Of a stretch of 64,000 nucleotides of DNA, positions 53,580-61,582 are shown piece by piece. The number at the start of each line of letters is the position of its first letter. Positions within the stretch are counted from its first letter, which is position 1. The notes under the pieces were generated by a model. That model was not told the origin of the DNA. It saw nothing but the letters and a program-made list of their open reading frames with translations, and searched no databases. The position numbers and the translations under genes were made by a program. The DNA is from Rhodothermales bacterium (GTDB lineage Bacteria > Bacteroidota > Rhodothermia > Rhodothermales > UBA10348), in NCBI GenBank assembly GCA_017643395.1, contig JAEPNP010000002.1:164290-228289 (forward strand), in the 5' to 3' direction.

Positions 53580-53978
53580 CTAGCAGCGCCGCGACCAGGC
53601 GTTGTTCACGCGCGTAAATCCGATGCGCTCGTAGTACTTGGAAGAAATACTGCTGTGGCGCAGCACCAGTTCGGTGCCCTTGCAGGCCTCGAACACCTTG
53701 TCGAGTAGCGCCTTGCCCACCCCGACTCCCTGCACATCGGGCTCTACGGCCAGCTCACACAAGTAGCTCGTGGCGATCCCATCGGAAAGTGCGCGCGCAA
53801 TTCCGGCCAACTGCTCGCCGTGCCATGCGGTGATGACGAGAGATGAGGACTCAAACTTCTGCCACACCCGCTCAGCGGTGTCAACAGCGCGCAGGAGCGG
53901 CGCTCGACGATACAGCGTGATGATGCGGCCGGGAGTCAGGCCGTCGAGGCCGTGGCGGATTTCGATCTCCTGGATCAT
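53580..53978 (-). CDS. GNAT family N-acetyltransferase
   Basis: A 132-residue GNAT enzyme. The acetyl-CoA binding signature is clear: YLCELAVEPDVQGVGVGKALLDKVFE (motif A, V-x-V-x-Q/R-x-x-G-x-G/A), then LVLRHSSISSKYYERIGFTRV. The ATG 53978 overlaps nothing but lies two bases after the ABC gene stop, so the two are likely co-transcribed; a longer frame reaching 54098 would run into that gene and is rejected. Substrate unknown. Confidence 0.88.
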   Translation of the reverse strand: MIQEIEIRHGLDGLTPGRIITLYRRAPLLRAVDTAERVWQKFESSSLVITAWHGEQLAGIARALSDGIATSYLCELAVEPDVQGVGVGKALLDKVFEACKGTELVLRHSSISSKYYERIGFTRVNNAWSRRC

Positions 53979-53980
53979 GG

Positions 53981-54991
53981 TCAGAGGTCGTTGAGGACCC
54001 ACCGCGCCTTGCGCGCGGACAGTTTGGTGTCGTCCCGCAAAACTACGGCGGAAGGCAACCGGAGACGCAACAGCCCGATGTCGCTTTCGACCTCCCACTC
54101 CGAAAAGGCGCCGAGATACTGCCTGGTACGAACCCTGATCGGCAGGCCGGCAGCACCGGTGTCGAAATCCTCCGGACGCACGCTGAGCACATACCCGGTG
54201 GAGGGCGGTTCCCCGCCCATCGCCCGAGCCTGTGCGGAGTCAGGAACGATGTTGCTTCCACCAAGGAAGCGCGCCACATACGCTGTCTCCGGCTCTTCGA
54301 ACAACACCTCGGGACTGCCTGTCTGCACAAACCGACCCTCGCGCATGACGGCCATCAGGTCAGCGACGGCCATCGCCTCTTGCTGATCATGCGTGACGTA
54401 CAGGCTCGTGGTGCCGAGCTGCTGCTGCAGGGCCCTTAGTTCTCCCCGGGTCCGCTCTCTCAACGCGACGTCGAGGTTGGACAGAGGCTCATCGAACAGC
54501 ATGACCTGCGGTTCAACCACCAGGGCGCGCGCGAGCGCTACCCGCTGTTGCTGCCCCCCTGACAACGCGGTGACGTTGCGGTCTCCAAAATCCGACATTC
54601 CCACCCGTTCGAGGGCAGCGCCGGCCCGTTTGCGGCGCTCGGAGGCTGGTAACCTGCGGACACGCAGTCCATACTCGACGTTTTCCTGCACGCTCATGGT
54701 GGGAAAGAGCGCATAGCTCTGGAATACCATCGCCGTGGGGCGCTGCCTCGCAGACAGCTCGGTCACATCGACGCCGTCGATGTGGATGCGGCCTTCGGTG
54801 GGGTCTTCCAGACCCGCTACCATGCGAAGGAGTGTGGACTTGCCGCACCCCGATGGTCCGAGTAGCGCGAAAAAGGTGCCCGGCGGGATGTCCGCGCTTA
54901 CGCCGTCTACCGCAGTCGTCTGTGCAAACCGCTTGACGACACCGTCAAGTACGACACGCCCGGTGCCCCGGTCTGACCCAGCCGGTTCCAT
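53981..54991 (-). CDS. ABC transporter ATP-binding protein (PotA/FbpC/MalK-type)
   Basis: A 336-residue ATPase with Walker A GPSGCGKST, Q-loop FQSYALFPTM, signature ALSGGQQQRVALARAL, Walker B VMLFDEP, the switch His in YVTHDQQEAM, and a C-terminal TOBE-like regulatory domain (about 235-330) as in importers of sugars, iron or polyamines. No permease or binding-protein gene is nearby, so partner and cargo are unknown. Starts three bases after sucC on the same strand, so it may be expressed from the sucC promoter. Confidence 0.92.
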   Translation of the reverse strand: MEPAGSDRGTGRVVLDGVVKRFAQTTAVDGVSADIPPGTFFALLGPSGCGKSTLLRMVAGLEDPTEGRIHIDGVDVTELSARQRPTAMVFQSYALFPTMSVQENVEYGLRVRRLPASERRKRAGAALERVGMSDFGDRNVTALSGGQQQRVALARALVVEPQVMLFDEPLSNLDVALRERTRGELRALQQQLGTTSLYVTHDQQEAMAVADLMAVMREGRFVQTGSPEVLFEEPETAYVARFLGGSNIVPDSAQARAMGGEPPSTGYVLSVRPEDFDTGAAGLPIRVRTRQYLGAFSEWEVESDIGLLRLRLPSAVVLRDDTKLSARKARWVLNDL

Positions 54992-54994
54992 CGG

Positions 54995-56167
54995 TCAGGC
55001 CAGTGCGGCCTGAACCTTGTCCGCGGCTTCCTGGAAGATGATCGCAGTCTGGACCTCCAGGCCCGACTCGTCCAGAATGGTCTTGCCCTCCTCGGCGTTC
55101 GTGCCCTGAAGACGCACGATGAGCGGCATGTTGATATCCACCTTGCCCGCGGCCTCTACGACGCCCTTGGCCACGCGATCGCACCGAACGATGCCGCCGA
55201 AGATGTTGACCAGAATCGCCCTGACTTCGGGGTCCTTGAGAATGATGCGGAATCCCGCCTCCACCGTAGTCGGATTGGCTCCGCCGCCGACGTCCAGGAA
55301 GTTCGCCGGTTCGCCGCCTGCCAGCTTGATAATGTCCATGGTGGCCATCGCCAGACCAGCGCCATTCACCATGCACCCGACGTTGCCGTCCAGTTTGACA
55401 TAGTTGAGGTCGTGCTCGCCGGCCTCGACCTCCAGCGGATCCTCCTCGTGGATGTCGCGCAGCTCGGCGATGTCCTTGTGCCGGTAAAGCGCGTTGTCAT
55501 CGATGTTGATCTTGGCATCGATGGCAAGGACCTCCCCCTGCTCGGTAAGCACGAGCGGATTGATCTCTGCAAGGGACGAATCCGTCTGGTCGTACGCCTT
55601 GTAGAGCGCAGCGATGAACTTGGAAGCCTGCTTGAACGCAGCACCTTCAAAACCCAAGCCGAATGCCAGTGCGCGCACCTGGCTGGGCTGCAGGCCGAGC
55701 ATGGGATCTACCCAGGCCTTCAGAATCTTCTCGGGGGTCTCTTCGGCGACTTTTTCGATCTCCACGCCGCCCTCGGTGGAAACCATGATCACCGGCATGG
55801 ACTTGTTGCGATCCAGCGTCACGCCGACGTAGAACTCCTTGGCGATATCGATGGCTTCGGCAATCAGCACCGTGCGCACCTTCTGGCCTTCGGGCCCTGT
55901 CTGGTGCGTTTTCAGCATCATGCCGAGCATGGCATCGGCCCGTTCGCGGACTTCCTCCACACTCTTGGCCAGCTTGACACCGCCCCCCTTTCCACGCCCG
56001 CCGGCGTGAATCTGGGCCTTCACCACCCACAGCTTCGCACCGGACTCGTCCTGCATCTTCTGCGCTGCAGCTTCCGCCTCCTCGGCCGTGCGGGCGATTT
56101 CACCCGGCTGAACGGCGACACCGAAGCGCGCAAGAAGCTCTTTGGCCTGATACTCGTGGATTTTCAT
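54995..56167 (-). CDS. sucC: Succinyl-CoA synthetase beta subunit
   Basis: A 390-residue ADP-forming subunit of the TCA cycle enzyme converting succinyl-CoA to succinate with ATP formation. The ATP-grasp start MKIHEYQAKELLARFGV, the nucleotide motif VVKAQIHAGGRGKGGGVKLA, LDVGGGANPTTVEAGF and the phosphate-loop region ILVNIFGGIVRCD are visible. The alpha subunit gene sucD is not adjacent, which is frequent in Bacteroidota. Likely promoter lies in the 164-base divergent gap shared with the LptF/G gene. Confidence 0.96.
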   Translation of the reverse strand: MKIHEYQAKELLARFGVAVQPGEIARTAEEAEAAAQKMQDESGAKLWVVKAQIHAGGRGKGGGVKLAKSVEEVRERADAMLGMMLKTHQTGPEGQKVRTVLIAEAIDIAKEFYVGVTLDRNKSMPVIMVSTEGGVEIEKVAEETPEKILKAWVDPMLGLQPSQVRALAFGLGFEGAAFKQASKFIAALYKAYDQTDSSLAEINPLVLTEQGEVLAIDAKINIDDNALYRHKDIAELRDIHEEDPLEVEAGEHDLNYVKLDGNVGCMVNGAGLAMATMDIIKLAGGEPANFLDVGGGANPTTVEAGFRIILKDPEVRAILVNIFGGIVRCDRVAKGVVEAAGKVDINMPLIVRLQGTNAEEGKTILDESGLEVQTAIIFQEAADKVQAALA

Positions 56168-56331
56168 GGGCGGACGTCAAGGATTTGCGTGACTCCGGAA
56201 AACTACGCGGCACCCTGCCGAATGTCCGCTGCCGTCGGGTATTTCGCCGTTTCTTACGGAGTCTCATGGCCGCCGGGATCGGGACCCCGCTGCCTCACGC
56301 CACGTAGCACCGGCCGCCTGAGCTTCGCGCC

Positions 56332-57429
56332 ATGTCCAAACCGATCAAGACGTTCGACCTGCTGATCTTTCGCAGGCTCAGCATCACCTACGTGGTGCTG
56401 ATGGTCGCGCTGATCATCTTCTTCATCGTGCTGCACTATGTGGAGTACGTGGATGACTTCATCGACCGCGGTGCGACGATGTCGGAGGTCTTTTCGATCT
56501 ACTATCCGAACTACGTGCCGGAGATCGTGCGCCTGATGTCTCCGCTGGCGCTGTTCCTCTCGACCCTGTTTCTGACTGGTCGCATGGCCCAGAAGCTGGA
56601 ACTGGCGGCACTACAGACCTCGGGTGTGTCGCTTTATCGAATACTGGTGCCCTTCGCGGTGGTCGGCGTGCTTGTGACCGGTACGATGTTCTGGTTCAAC
56701 GGCTGGGTGGTGCCCGAGTCCAATCGGGTGCGTATCCGCTTTGAGAAGCAGTACACCAAGGCGCAGTCGAGCGTTGACGAGTACAACAATATTCATCGAC
56801 AGAACAGTCCCGGAAGCGTCATCACCGTCAACTTTTACGATCGGGCGACGCAGACGGCGCACACCGTAACCATGCAGCGTTTCGGCGAGGGGCGCAGGCT
56901 TGAAGAGCGCGTGGACGCCCGCAGCATGCAGTGGATCGAGGAGCGCCAGACGTGGCTAATGCGATCCCCCATCGTGCGCACATTTCATCCGGACGGCTCA
57001 GAGTCCCTTCAATCGCTCGCCGAAATGGATACCACGTTGGCTCTGCTGCCGCGGGACATGGCCCGCACGGACGGCGACGTGGAATCCATGACCATCACCG
57101 AGGCGCGCGACTACATCTCCGTTCTCGAGCGCTCTGGCGCGGGAAACCTGGGGCTTCCTCGGGTCACGTACTACGTGAAGTATGCCTACCCCTTTGCGAA
57201 CCTGATTCTTGTCTTGCTCGCAGTACCCCTGGCGGCGCCACGACGTCGCAAGGGGCAGGCGCTGGTAATGGGCGGCGGCCTCTTTGTCGCGTTCGTCTAC
57301 CTGGCGCTTATGAAGTTTCTCGAGCCCTTTGGCTACGAAGGCACCCTGTCGCCCCAGGCTGCGGCGTGGATTCCGCATGCGGCATTCTTCGTAGCGGGAA
57401 TCCTCGTGATCTGGCGGGCTCGGAAGTAG
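56332..57429 (+). CDS. LptF/LptG family LPS export permease
   Basis: A 365-residue inner-membrane protein with the LptF/G layout: TM helices at about 15-37, 55-80 and 100-125 (LVPFAVVGVLVTGTMFWFN), a large periplasmic beta-jellyroll (about 130-265; WIEERQTWLM, ITEARDYI), then three C-terminal TM segments (YPFANLILVLLAVPLAAPRRRKG is the characteristic cytoplasmic loop entry). These permeases pull LPS from the inner membrane in the Lpt bridge that ends at LptD, encoded 4 kb away. The single gene may be either paralogue. Followed by a repeat island with no visible terminator. Confidence 0.92.
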   Translation: MSKPIKTFDLLIFRRLSITYVVLMVALIIFFIVLHYVEYVDDFIDRGATMSEVFSIYYPNYVPEIVRLMSPLALFLSTLFLTGRMAQKLELAALQTSGVSLYRILVPFAVVGVLVTGTMFWFNGWVVPESNRVRIRFEKQYTKAQSSVDEYNNIHRQNSPGSVITVNFYDRATQTAHTVTMQRFGEGRRLEERVDARSMQWIEERQTWLMRSPIVRTFHPDGSESLQSLAEMDTTLALLPRDMARTDGDVESMTITEARDYISVLERSGAGNLGLPRVTYYVKYAYPFANLILVLLAVPLAAPRRRKGQALVMGGGLFVAFVYLALMKFLEPFGYEGTLSPQAAAWIPHAAFFVAGILVIWRARK

Positions 57430-57455
57430 CGGGGTGCGTTGTGCTCGGCGTCCGC

Positions 57456-57496
57456 TGGGGGCGGGGGCGCCGGGGCGAGTCCAGGGCGCGGCCGCG
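57456..57496 (+). other. Potential G-quadruplex-forming run
   Basis: Runs of five, five and four G residues within 20 bases, followed by a further GGG after eight bases, inside the G-rich half of the island. Prediction from sequence only. Confidence 0.35.
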
Positions 57497-57867
57497 GGGC
57501 GCGGGGCCGCCAGAGCTGTCCGGGGCGAGTCCGCGGGGCCCAGGGGCCGGGGCCGTCCGGCGCGAGGCCGCCGGGGCCGTCCGGAGCCAGCCCGCGGGGC
57601 CGCCGGGACCGGGGGGCGTCTGGCGCCGGCCACCCTGCCGGGGCCGGGTGTCGCGGTCAGCCACGGCGAGGCCGCCGGGGCCGTCCAGAGCCAGTCCGCC
57701 ACGGCGGAGCTTCCGCGCGCGACATGGAATAGGGTGCCACGATTACACCTGCGAAACGGCCCAGCCCACGCCAACGTCGAAAACGGGGCGCGATTACACT
57801 TGTGCGGACCCTCAGCCCCTCCAAAGGTCGAAAACGGGGCCACGATTCCACGTTCGCGGCAGCCCGT

Positions 57868-58021
57868 GGACGCGAGCCGAACGTCCAGCCGCCCGCAACG
57901 CCCATGCAAGCGCCAAAACGGGGCCGCGGTGACGGCAAACCGGCGGACGCGAGCCGAACGTCCAGCCGCCCGCAACGCCCATGCAAGCGCCAAAACGGGG
58001 CCGCGGTGACGGCAAACCGGC
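57868..58021. repeat. Perfect 77-bp tandem duplication
   Basis: Copies at 57868-57944 and 57945-58021 are identical base for base, beginning GGACGCGAGCCGAACGTCC. A third copy starts at 58022 but diverges after about 18 bases. Identity implies recent slippage or unequal exchange. Confidence 0.95.
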
Positions 58022-58164
58022 GGACGCGAGACGAACGCCCAGCCGAACGCCACGCGCCCAGCCGCAAGCCACGCGCCCAGCCAAACGCCGAGCCGCCCGC
58101 AACGCGCCCAGCCACGCGCCGAGCCGCAAGCAACGCGCCCAGCCGAACCCCGAAACCCCAGACC

Positions 58165-58482
58165 CTACGCCTCGCCCGAAGGCCCGGCAAACTGCACCGC
58201 CGGCCCGGGAAAACCGGCCTCCGCTATGTCGCCGTGGGCGCGTTCATAGCGCTCGATGTTCTCCGCCAGAGCCCGGAGCAGCCGCTTGGCGTGGGCGGGG
58301 GTCACAATGATGCGGCTTTTGACCCGCGCCTTGGGCACGCCCGGCATCACGCGGATGAAGTCCATGACGAACTCCTCCGACGAGTGCGCAATCATCACCA
58401 GGTTGGAGTAGACGCCTTCGGCCGTCTCCTCATTGAGTTCGATGTTGATCTGCTGCTGATTCTGAGCCTGATCGTTTTCCAT
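58165..58482 (-). CDS. DUF3467 domain protein
   Basis: A 105-residue protein of the DUF3467 family. Features are a Gln/Asn-rich N-terminus (QAQNQQQINIELNEETAEG), the conserved YSNLVMIAHSSEEFVMDFI, and SRIIVTPAHAKRLLRALAENIERYE. The function of this small bacterial family is unknown. It follows the cystathionine beta-synthase gene by eleven bases and is followed directly by the repeat island, so its transcript probably runs into it. Confidence 0.9.
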   Translation of the reverse strand: MENDQAQNQQQINIELNEETAEGVYSNLVMIAHSSEEFVMDFIRVMPGVPKARVKSRIIVTPAHAKRLLRALAENIERYERAHGDIAEAGFPGPAVQFAGPSGEA

Positions 58483-58493
58483 TGGATGTATGC

Positions 58494-59900
58494 TTAGGCC
58501 TCTACGGCAGCGTTCTTTTTCCCCTGTGACAGGGCGCGAATGAGATCACTCTTGGTAATGATTCGGAAGCCTCCATCTTCGGCCTGGACCAGCACTGCCC
58601 CTGGCTCCTGCTCCAGATAGGCCGAGAGGTGCTCGAGGTGAAGCGAGGGAGGCACAACCGGAATCGCGGCTGCCATCACATCGCCCACCGGTTTGTCACG
58701 GGACGCCGGATCCTCGATGAGCGTATTCAGGATAACCGACTCCGACAGACTGCCGACGACCTCATCGTCATCAATAACCGGCATCTGGGAAATACCCTTC
58801 GAGGCCATCAGTTCGATGGCCCGGCCGATCGAATCCTCAGACGCTACGGAGACCACGGAAGGCTGCCCCCGACGGGTCGCTTCAATCTCTGCGACGGTCC
58901 ACTCGGGCCGATCGGAGAGGAAGCCGTGGTTGCGCATCCACTGGTCGTTGTAGGTCTTCGACAGGTACCGGAAACCCGAATCCGGGAGCACGACCACGAC
59001 GACATCGTCCGCTGTGAGCTCGTTCCGATGGCTCTCCAGCCACTGCAGGGCACCCGCCATGGCCATGCCGCAGGACTGCCCGACAAACAGGCCTTCCTCC
59101 CGCGCCAGGCGGCGGGTGAAGATCATCGAATCCCGGTCCGTCACACGCACATAGTCGTCGACCAGATCGAAATCCATGTTCTCGGCCAGGATATCCTCAC
59201 CCACGCCCTCGGTGATGTACGGATAGATCTCTTTCTCGTCGAACTCCCGCGTATTGAAGTACTTGTAGTAGACCGAGCCATAGGGATCGACGCCGATCAC
59301 CTTGACCTCCGGATTCTGCTCCTTCAGGAAGCGTCCTGTCCCCGAGATGGTGCCTCCGGTCCCTGCACCCGCGACGTAGTGGGTGATGCGCCCTTCCGTC
59401 TGCTGCCAAAGCTCAGGGCCCGTCGTGCGGTAGTGTGCCTCGGCGTTGGCCGGGTTGTCGTACTGATTCAGGTAGACCGAGTTGGGGGTCTCCTTCTCCA
59501 GCCTGCGGGCCACCTGGTAATAGGAGCGCGGATCTTCGGGAGCCACGGCCGTCGGACAGACGATGACCTCTGCGCCCAGGGCACGCAGCACATCGATCTT
59601 CTCCTGACTCTGCTTGTCGGTGGTGGTGAAAATGCAGTGGTACCCCTTGGCGATGGCGGCCAGCGCCAGCCCGGCACCCGTGTTTCCGGAGGTGCCTTCG
59701 ATGATGGTGCCGCCAGGCTTGAGACGCCCGTCCCGCTCAGCCGCTTCCACCATGGCAATGCCGATGCGGTCTTTCACAGACGCACCCGGATTGAAGAACT
59801 CCACCTTGGCCAGCACCGTGCACGGGAATTGGCGCACGAGGCTGTTCAGTTTCACCAGCGGCGTATTGCCGATCGTGCCAAGGATATTCTCACTCCACAT
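58494..59900 (-). CDS. cbs: Cystathionine beta-synthase
   Basis: A 468-residue PLP enzyme joining serine and homocysteine to cystathionine. The catalytic domain has the PLP Lys43 in NPGASVKDRIG, EGTSGNTGAGLA (PLP ring contacts), the GTGGTISGTGRFLKE phosphate loop and VGQSCGMAMAG. A tandem pair of CBS domains follows (about 340-460; VSVASEDSIGRAIELMASKGISQMPVID), the regulatory Bateman module that binds adenosyl ligands. Without these it would be a cysteine synthase; with them CBS is the better call. Divergent from the kinase gene. Confidence 0.92.
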   Translation of the reverse strand: MWSENILGTIGNTPLVKLNSLVRQFPCTVLAKVEFFNPGASVKDRIGIAMVEAAERDGRLKPGGTIIEGTSGNTGAGLALAAIAKGYHCIFTTTDKQSQEKIDVLRALGAEVIVCPTAVAPEDPRSYYQVARRLEKETPNSVYLNQYDNPANAEAHYRTTGPELWQQTEGRITHYVAGAGTGGTISGTGRFLKEQNPEVKVIGVDPYGSVYYKYFNTREFDEKEIYPYITEGVGEDILAENMDFDLVDDYVRVTDRDSMIFTRRLAREEGLFVGQSCGMAMAGALQWLESHRNELTADDVVVVVLPDSGFRYLSKTYNDQWMRNHGFLSDRPEWTVAEIEATRRGQPSVVSVASEDSIGRAIELMASKGISQMPVIDDDEVVGSLSESVILNTLIEDPASRDKPVGDVMAAAIPVVPPSLHLEHLSAYLEQEPGAVLVQAEDGGFRIITKSDLIRALSQGKKNAAVEA

Positions 59901-60020
59901 GGACCAGGGGGCAGGTTCGTATATTCAGCCGGCGGCCCGCACTACCCGGAGGGCCGTCAAATCGCCCTGCAATGTAACGAAGGGCAAAAGGTTTTCGGTC
60001 TCCGGGCGTATTAGGTATTG

Positions 60021-61469
60021 ATGCAGTCCGCCCCCTCGATCTCGCAGGCACCCTCCGAGCTTCTGGTCGTCTCCTTCGATCCGGATACGGGCGATGCGGC
60101 CCCGAACGATGAGTGGATAGAGCTCGTCGGACCCGCAGACGACCCCTTCCGGCACCTCAGTGCCGAGGACGAGAATCTGGCTCGGGAGCTGGTGCAAAAA
60201 GCACGATCGGGCCGGATGACGACCGGTCAGGTCCTTTTCGTCGCCGATGGTCCCAGACAACGCACGGTGCTCCTCCACTTCATGCCGGTGCACCTGAGTG
60301 ATCGGGAGGAAGGACTGCCGGTCCTGATCACGGGCGAACTGCTCGAACTGTCAGAATCCGTCAATCCGGCGCAGACCGAGCAGGCCCGCATGGCCAATCT
60401 TGGCCAGATGACGATGGGCGTCGCCCACAATTTCAACAACCTGCTCAGCGGCATCATGGGGCACACGGAGCTCATGCGCGCCGCCCTGAGCCGAGACCTT
60501 GACCGCGAGCTCCTGTCGGAGCACGTCGCCTCCATCGAGCAGGCTGCCTCCGACGGCAACCACATGATCAAGAAGCTGCAGAGACATCTGCGGCAGGAGG
60601 AGAAGACGGCCCACGTGCCCCTTGATCTGTCGGGGCTCATCCAGGACTGTGTGGTGTTTACCAGACCGTACTGGTACAACGAGCCGCGTATCCAGGGTCG
60701 CGCCATCATGGTGGAGCAGGATCTCGACAGTGTTCCAGCAATCCTGGGATCAGCTTCGGACATCCGGGATGTCCTTGTGAACCTGATTCTGAACGCGGTT
60801 CAGGCGATGCCGCAGGGTGGCATCATCACCGTGCGCACCCGTCTTGTGCAGGGCCGCGTGCGCCTGTCGGTCGCCGACACCGGAACCGGAATGAGCGCTG
60901 ACGTGCTGGCGCAGGTGTTCGACCTCGGATACACCACCAAACAGGAGGGCAACGGCGTCGGGCTCGCGGTGGCTCGCGAGAAGATCCGCGGCCACAAGGG
61001 CGATATTCTGGTCGAAAGCGCTCTCGGCGAAGGCACCACGTTTACGCTGGATCTGCCAGCTGATACGGACGATGAGGTCGCGCCGGTCAGGACCACTAAG
61101 CAGGAGCACCAGTCCGGGCTGCGCGTCTTGGTCGTGGATGACGAGGATCGTGTACGCACCGTGCTGGGCAAGCTGCTCACATTGAAAGGTCACGAGGTGG
61201 TGGACGCTCCGTCAGGCCCCGCAGGCCTCGAGATCCTGCAGAATGGCAGGTTTGATGTCATTATTACAGATCGGGCGATGCCGGAGATGGATGGCCGTGA
61301 ATTCGCCCGGCGGGCGCACGAAATGACGCCGCATACCCCGATCATTCTCCTCACAGGGGACACGTTCGCCGGTGGTACGGACGAGACCATCTCGACGGTG
61401 CTGGCCAAGCCTTGCAAGATCGATACCCTGACCGCGGCAATCCGCGAACTGGTCCCCGCCACAGTCTGA
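60021..61469 (+). CDS. Hybrid histidine kinase with C-terminal receiver
   Basis: A 482-residue soluble sensor with no membrane segment. An N-terminal PAS-like region (about 10-115) precedes the HisKA box GVAHNFNNLLSGIMGH with phospho-acceptor His136; the residue after it is Asn where Asp is usual. The ATPase domain has NLILNAVQAMPQGG, DTGTGMS and GVGLAVAREKI. A receiver follows (about 365-480) with phospho-Asp417 in IITDRAMPEMDG and a late Lys in LAKPCK. No response regulator gene is adjacent. ATG 60021 preferred; a TTG precedes it by one codon. Confidence 0.93.
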   Translation: MQSAPSISQAPSELLVVSFDPDTGDAAPNDEWIELVGPADDPFRHLSAEDENLARELVQKARSGRMTTGQVLFVADGPRQRTVLLHFMPVHLSDREEGLPVLITGELLELSESVNPAQTEQARMANLGQMTMGVAHNFNNLLSGIMGHTELMRAALSRDLDRELLSEHVASIEQAASDGNHMIKKLQRHLRQEEKTAHVPLDLSGLIQDCVVFTRPYWYNEPRIQGRAIMVEQDLDSVPAILGSASDIRDVLVNLILNAVQAMPQGGIITVRTRLVQGRVRLSVADTGTGMSADVLAQVFDLGYTTKQEGNGVGLAVAREKIRGHKGDILVESALGEGTTFTLDLPADTDDEVAPVRTTKQEHQSGLRVLVVDDEDRVRTVLGKLLTLKGHEVVDAPSGPAGLEILQNGRFDVIITDRAMPEMDGREFARRAHEMTPHTPIILLTGDTFAGGTDETISTVLAKPCKIDTLTAAIRELVPATV

Positions 61470-61477
61470 CACACTGG

Positions 61478-61504
61478 CAGGCCGGACCTCTTGGCCTGGT
61501 TTTT
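61478..61504 (+). terminator. Intrinsic terminator after the kinase gene
   Basis: CAGGCC (61478-61483) pairs with GGCCTG (61493-61498) around nine bases and is followed by a GTTTTT tract. Short stem, so moderate strength. Confidence 0.65.
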
Positions 61505-61529
61505 GAGCAAGGGTTCAGCGACTATTACT
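61499..61529 (+). promoter_or_regulatory. Weak candidate promoter for lon
   Basis: TTTTTG, a 17-base spacer and TATTAC, about 55 bases before the lon ATG, overlapping the terminator T-tract. Match to consensus is partial; no CIRCE or other heat-shock element was seen. Confidence 0.25.
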
Positions 61530-61582
61530 CACGACCCTGACGGCTCCGATGGCACGGACCCGTTTCCATAGACAACTACCAC

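Larger units (their letters stand above)
57430..58164. repeat. GC-rich non-coding repeat island between convergent genes
   Basis: About 735 bases with no believable gene. The left part (57430-57720) is G-rich on the plus strand, with degenerate 60-bp units and a 34-bp block repeated 104 bases apart (57562-57595 and 57666-57699, 32 of 34 bases equal). The centre (57730-57845) is richer in A/T and repeats a GTCGAAAACGGGGC core. The right part (57868-58160) is C-rich, containing a perfect 77-bp tandem duplication (57868-57944, 57945-58021) and then short degenerate CGCCCAGCCG-type units. Open frames here are artefacts of base composition. Confidence 0.9.

Noticed and set aside
57735..58021. CRISPR-like repeat array
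   Set aside because: Core spacing varies (51-84 bases), two whole units are identical including the supposed spacers, and no cas genes are present.
56931..58190. Several overlapping open frames of 100-350 residues on both strands in the repeat island
   Set aside because: All are Arg/Pro/Gly/Ala-rich low complexity, repeat-driven, and none has a conserved motif or ribosome-binding context.
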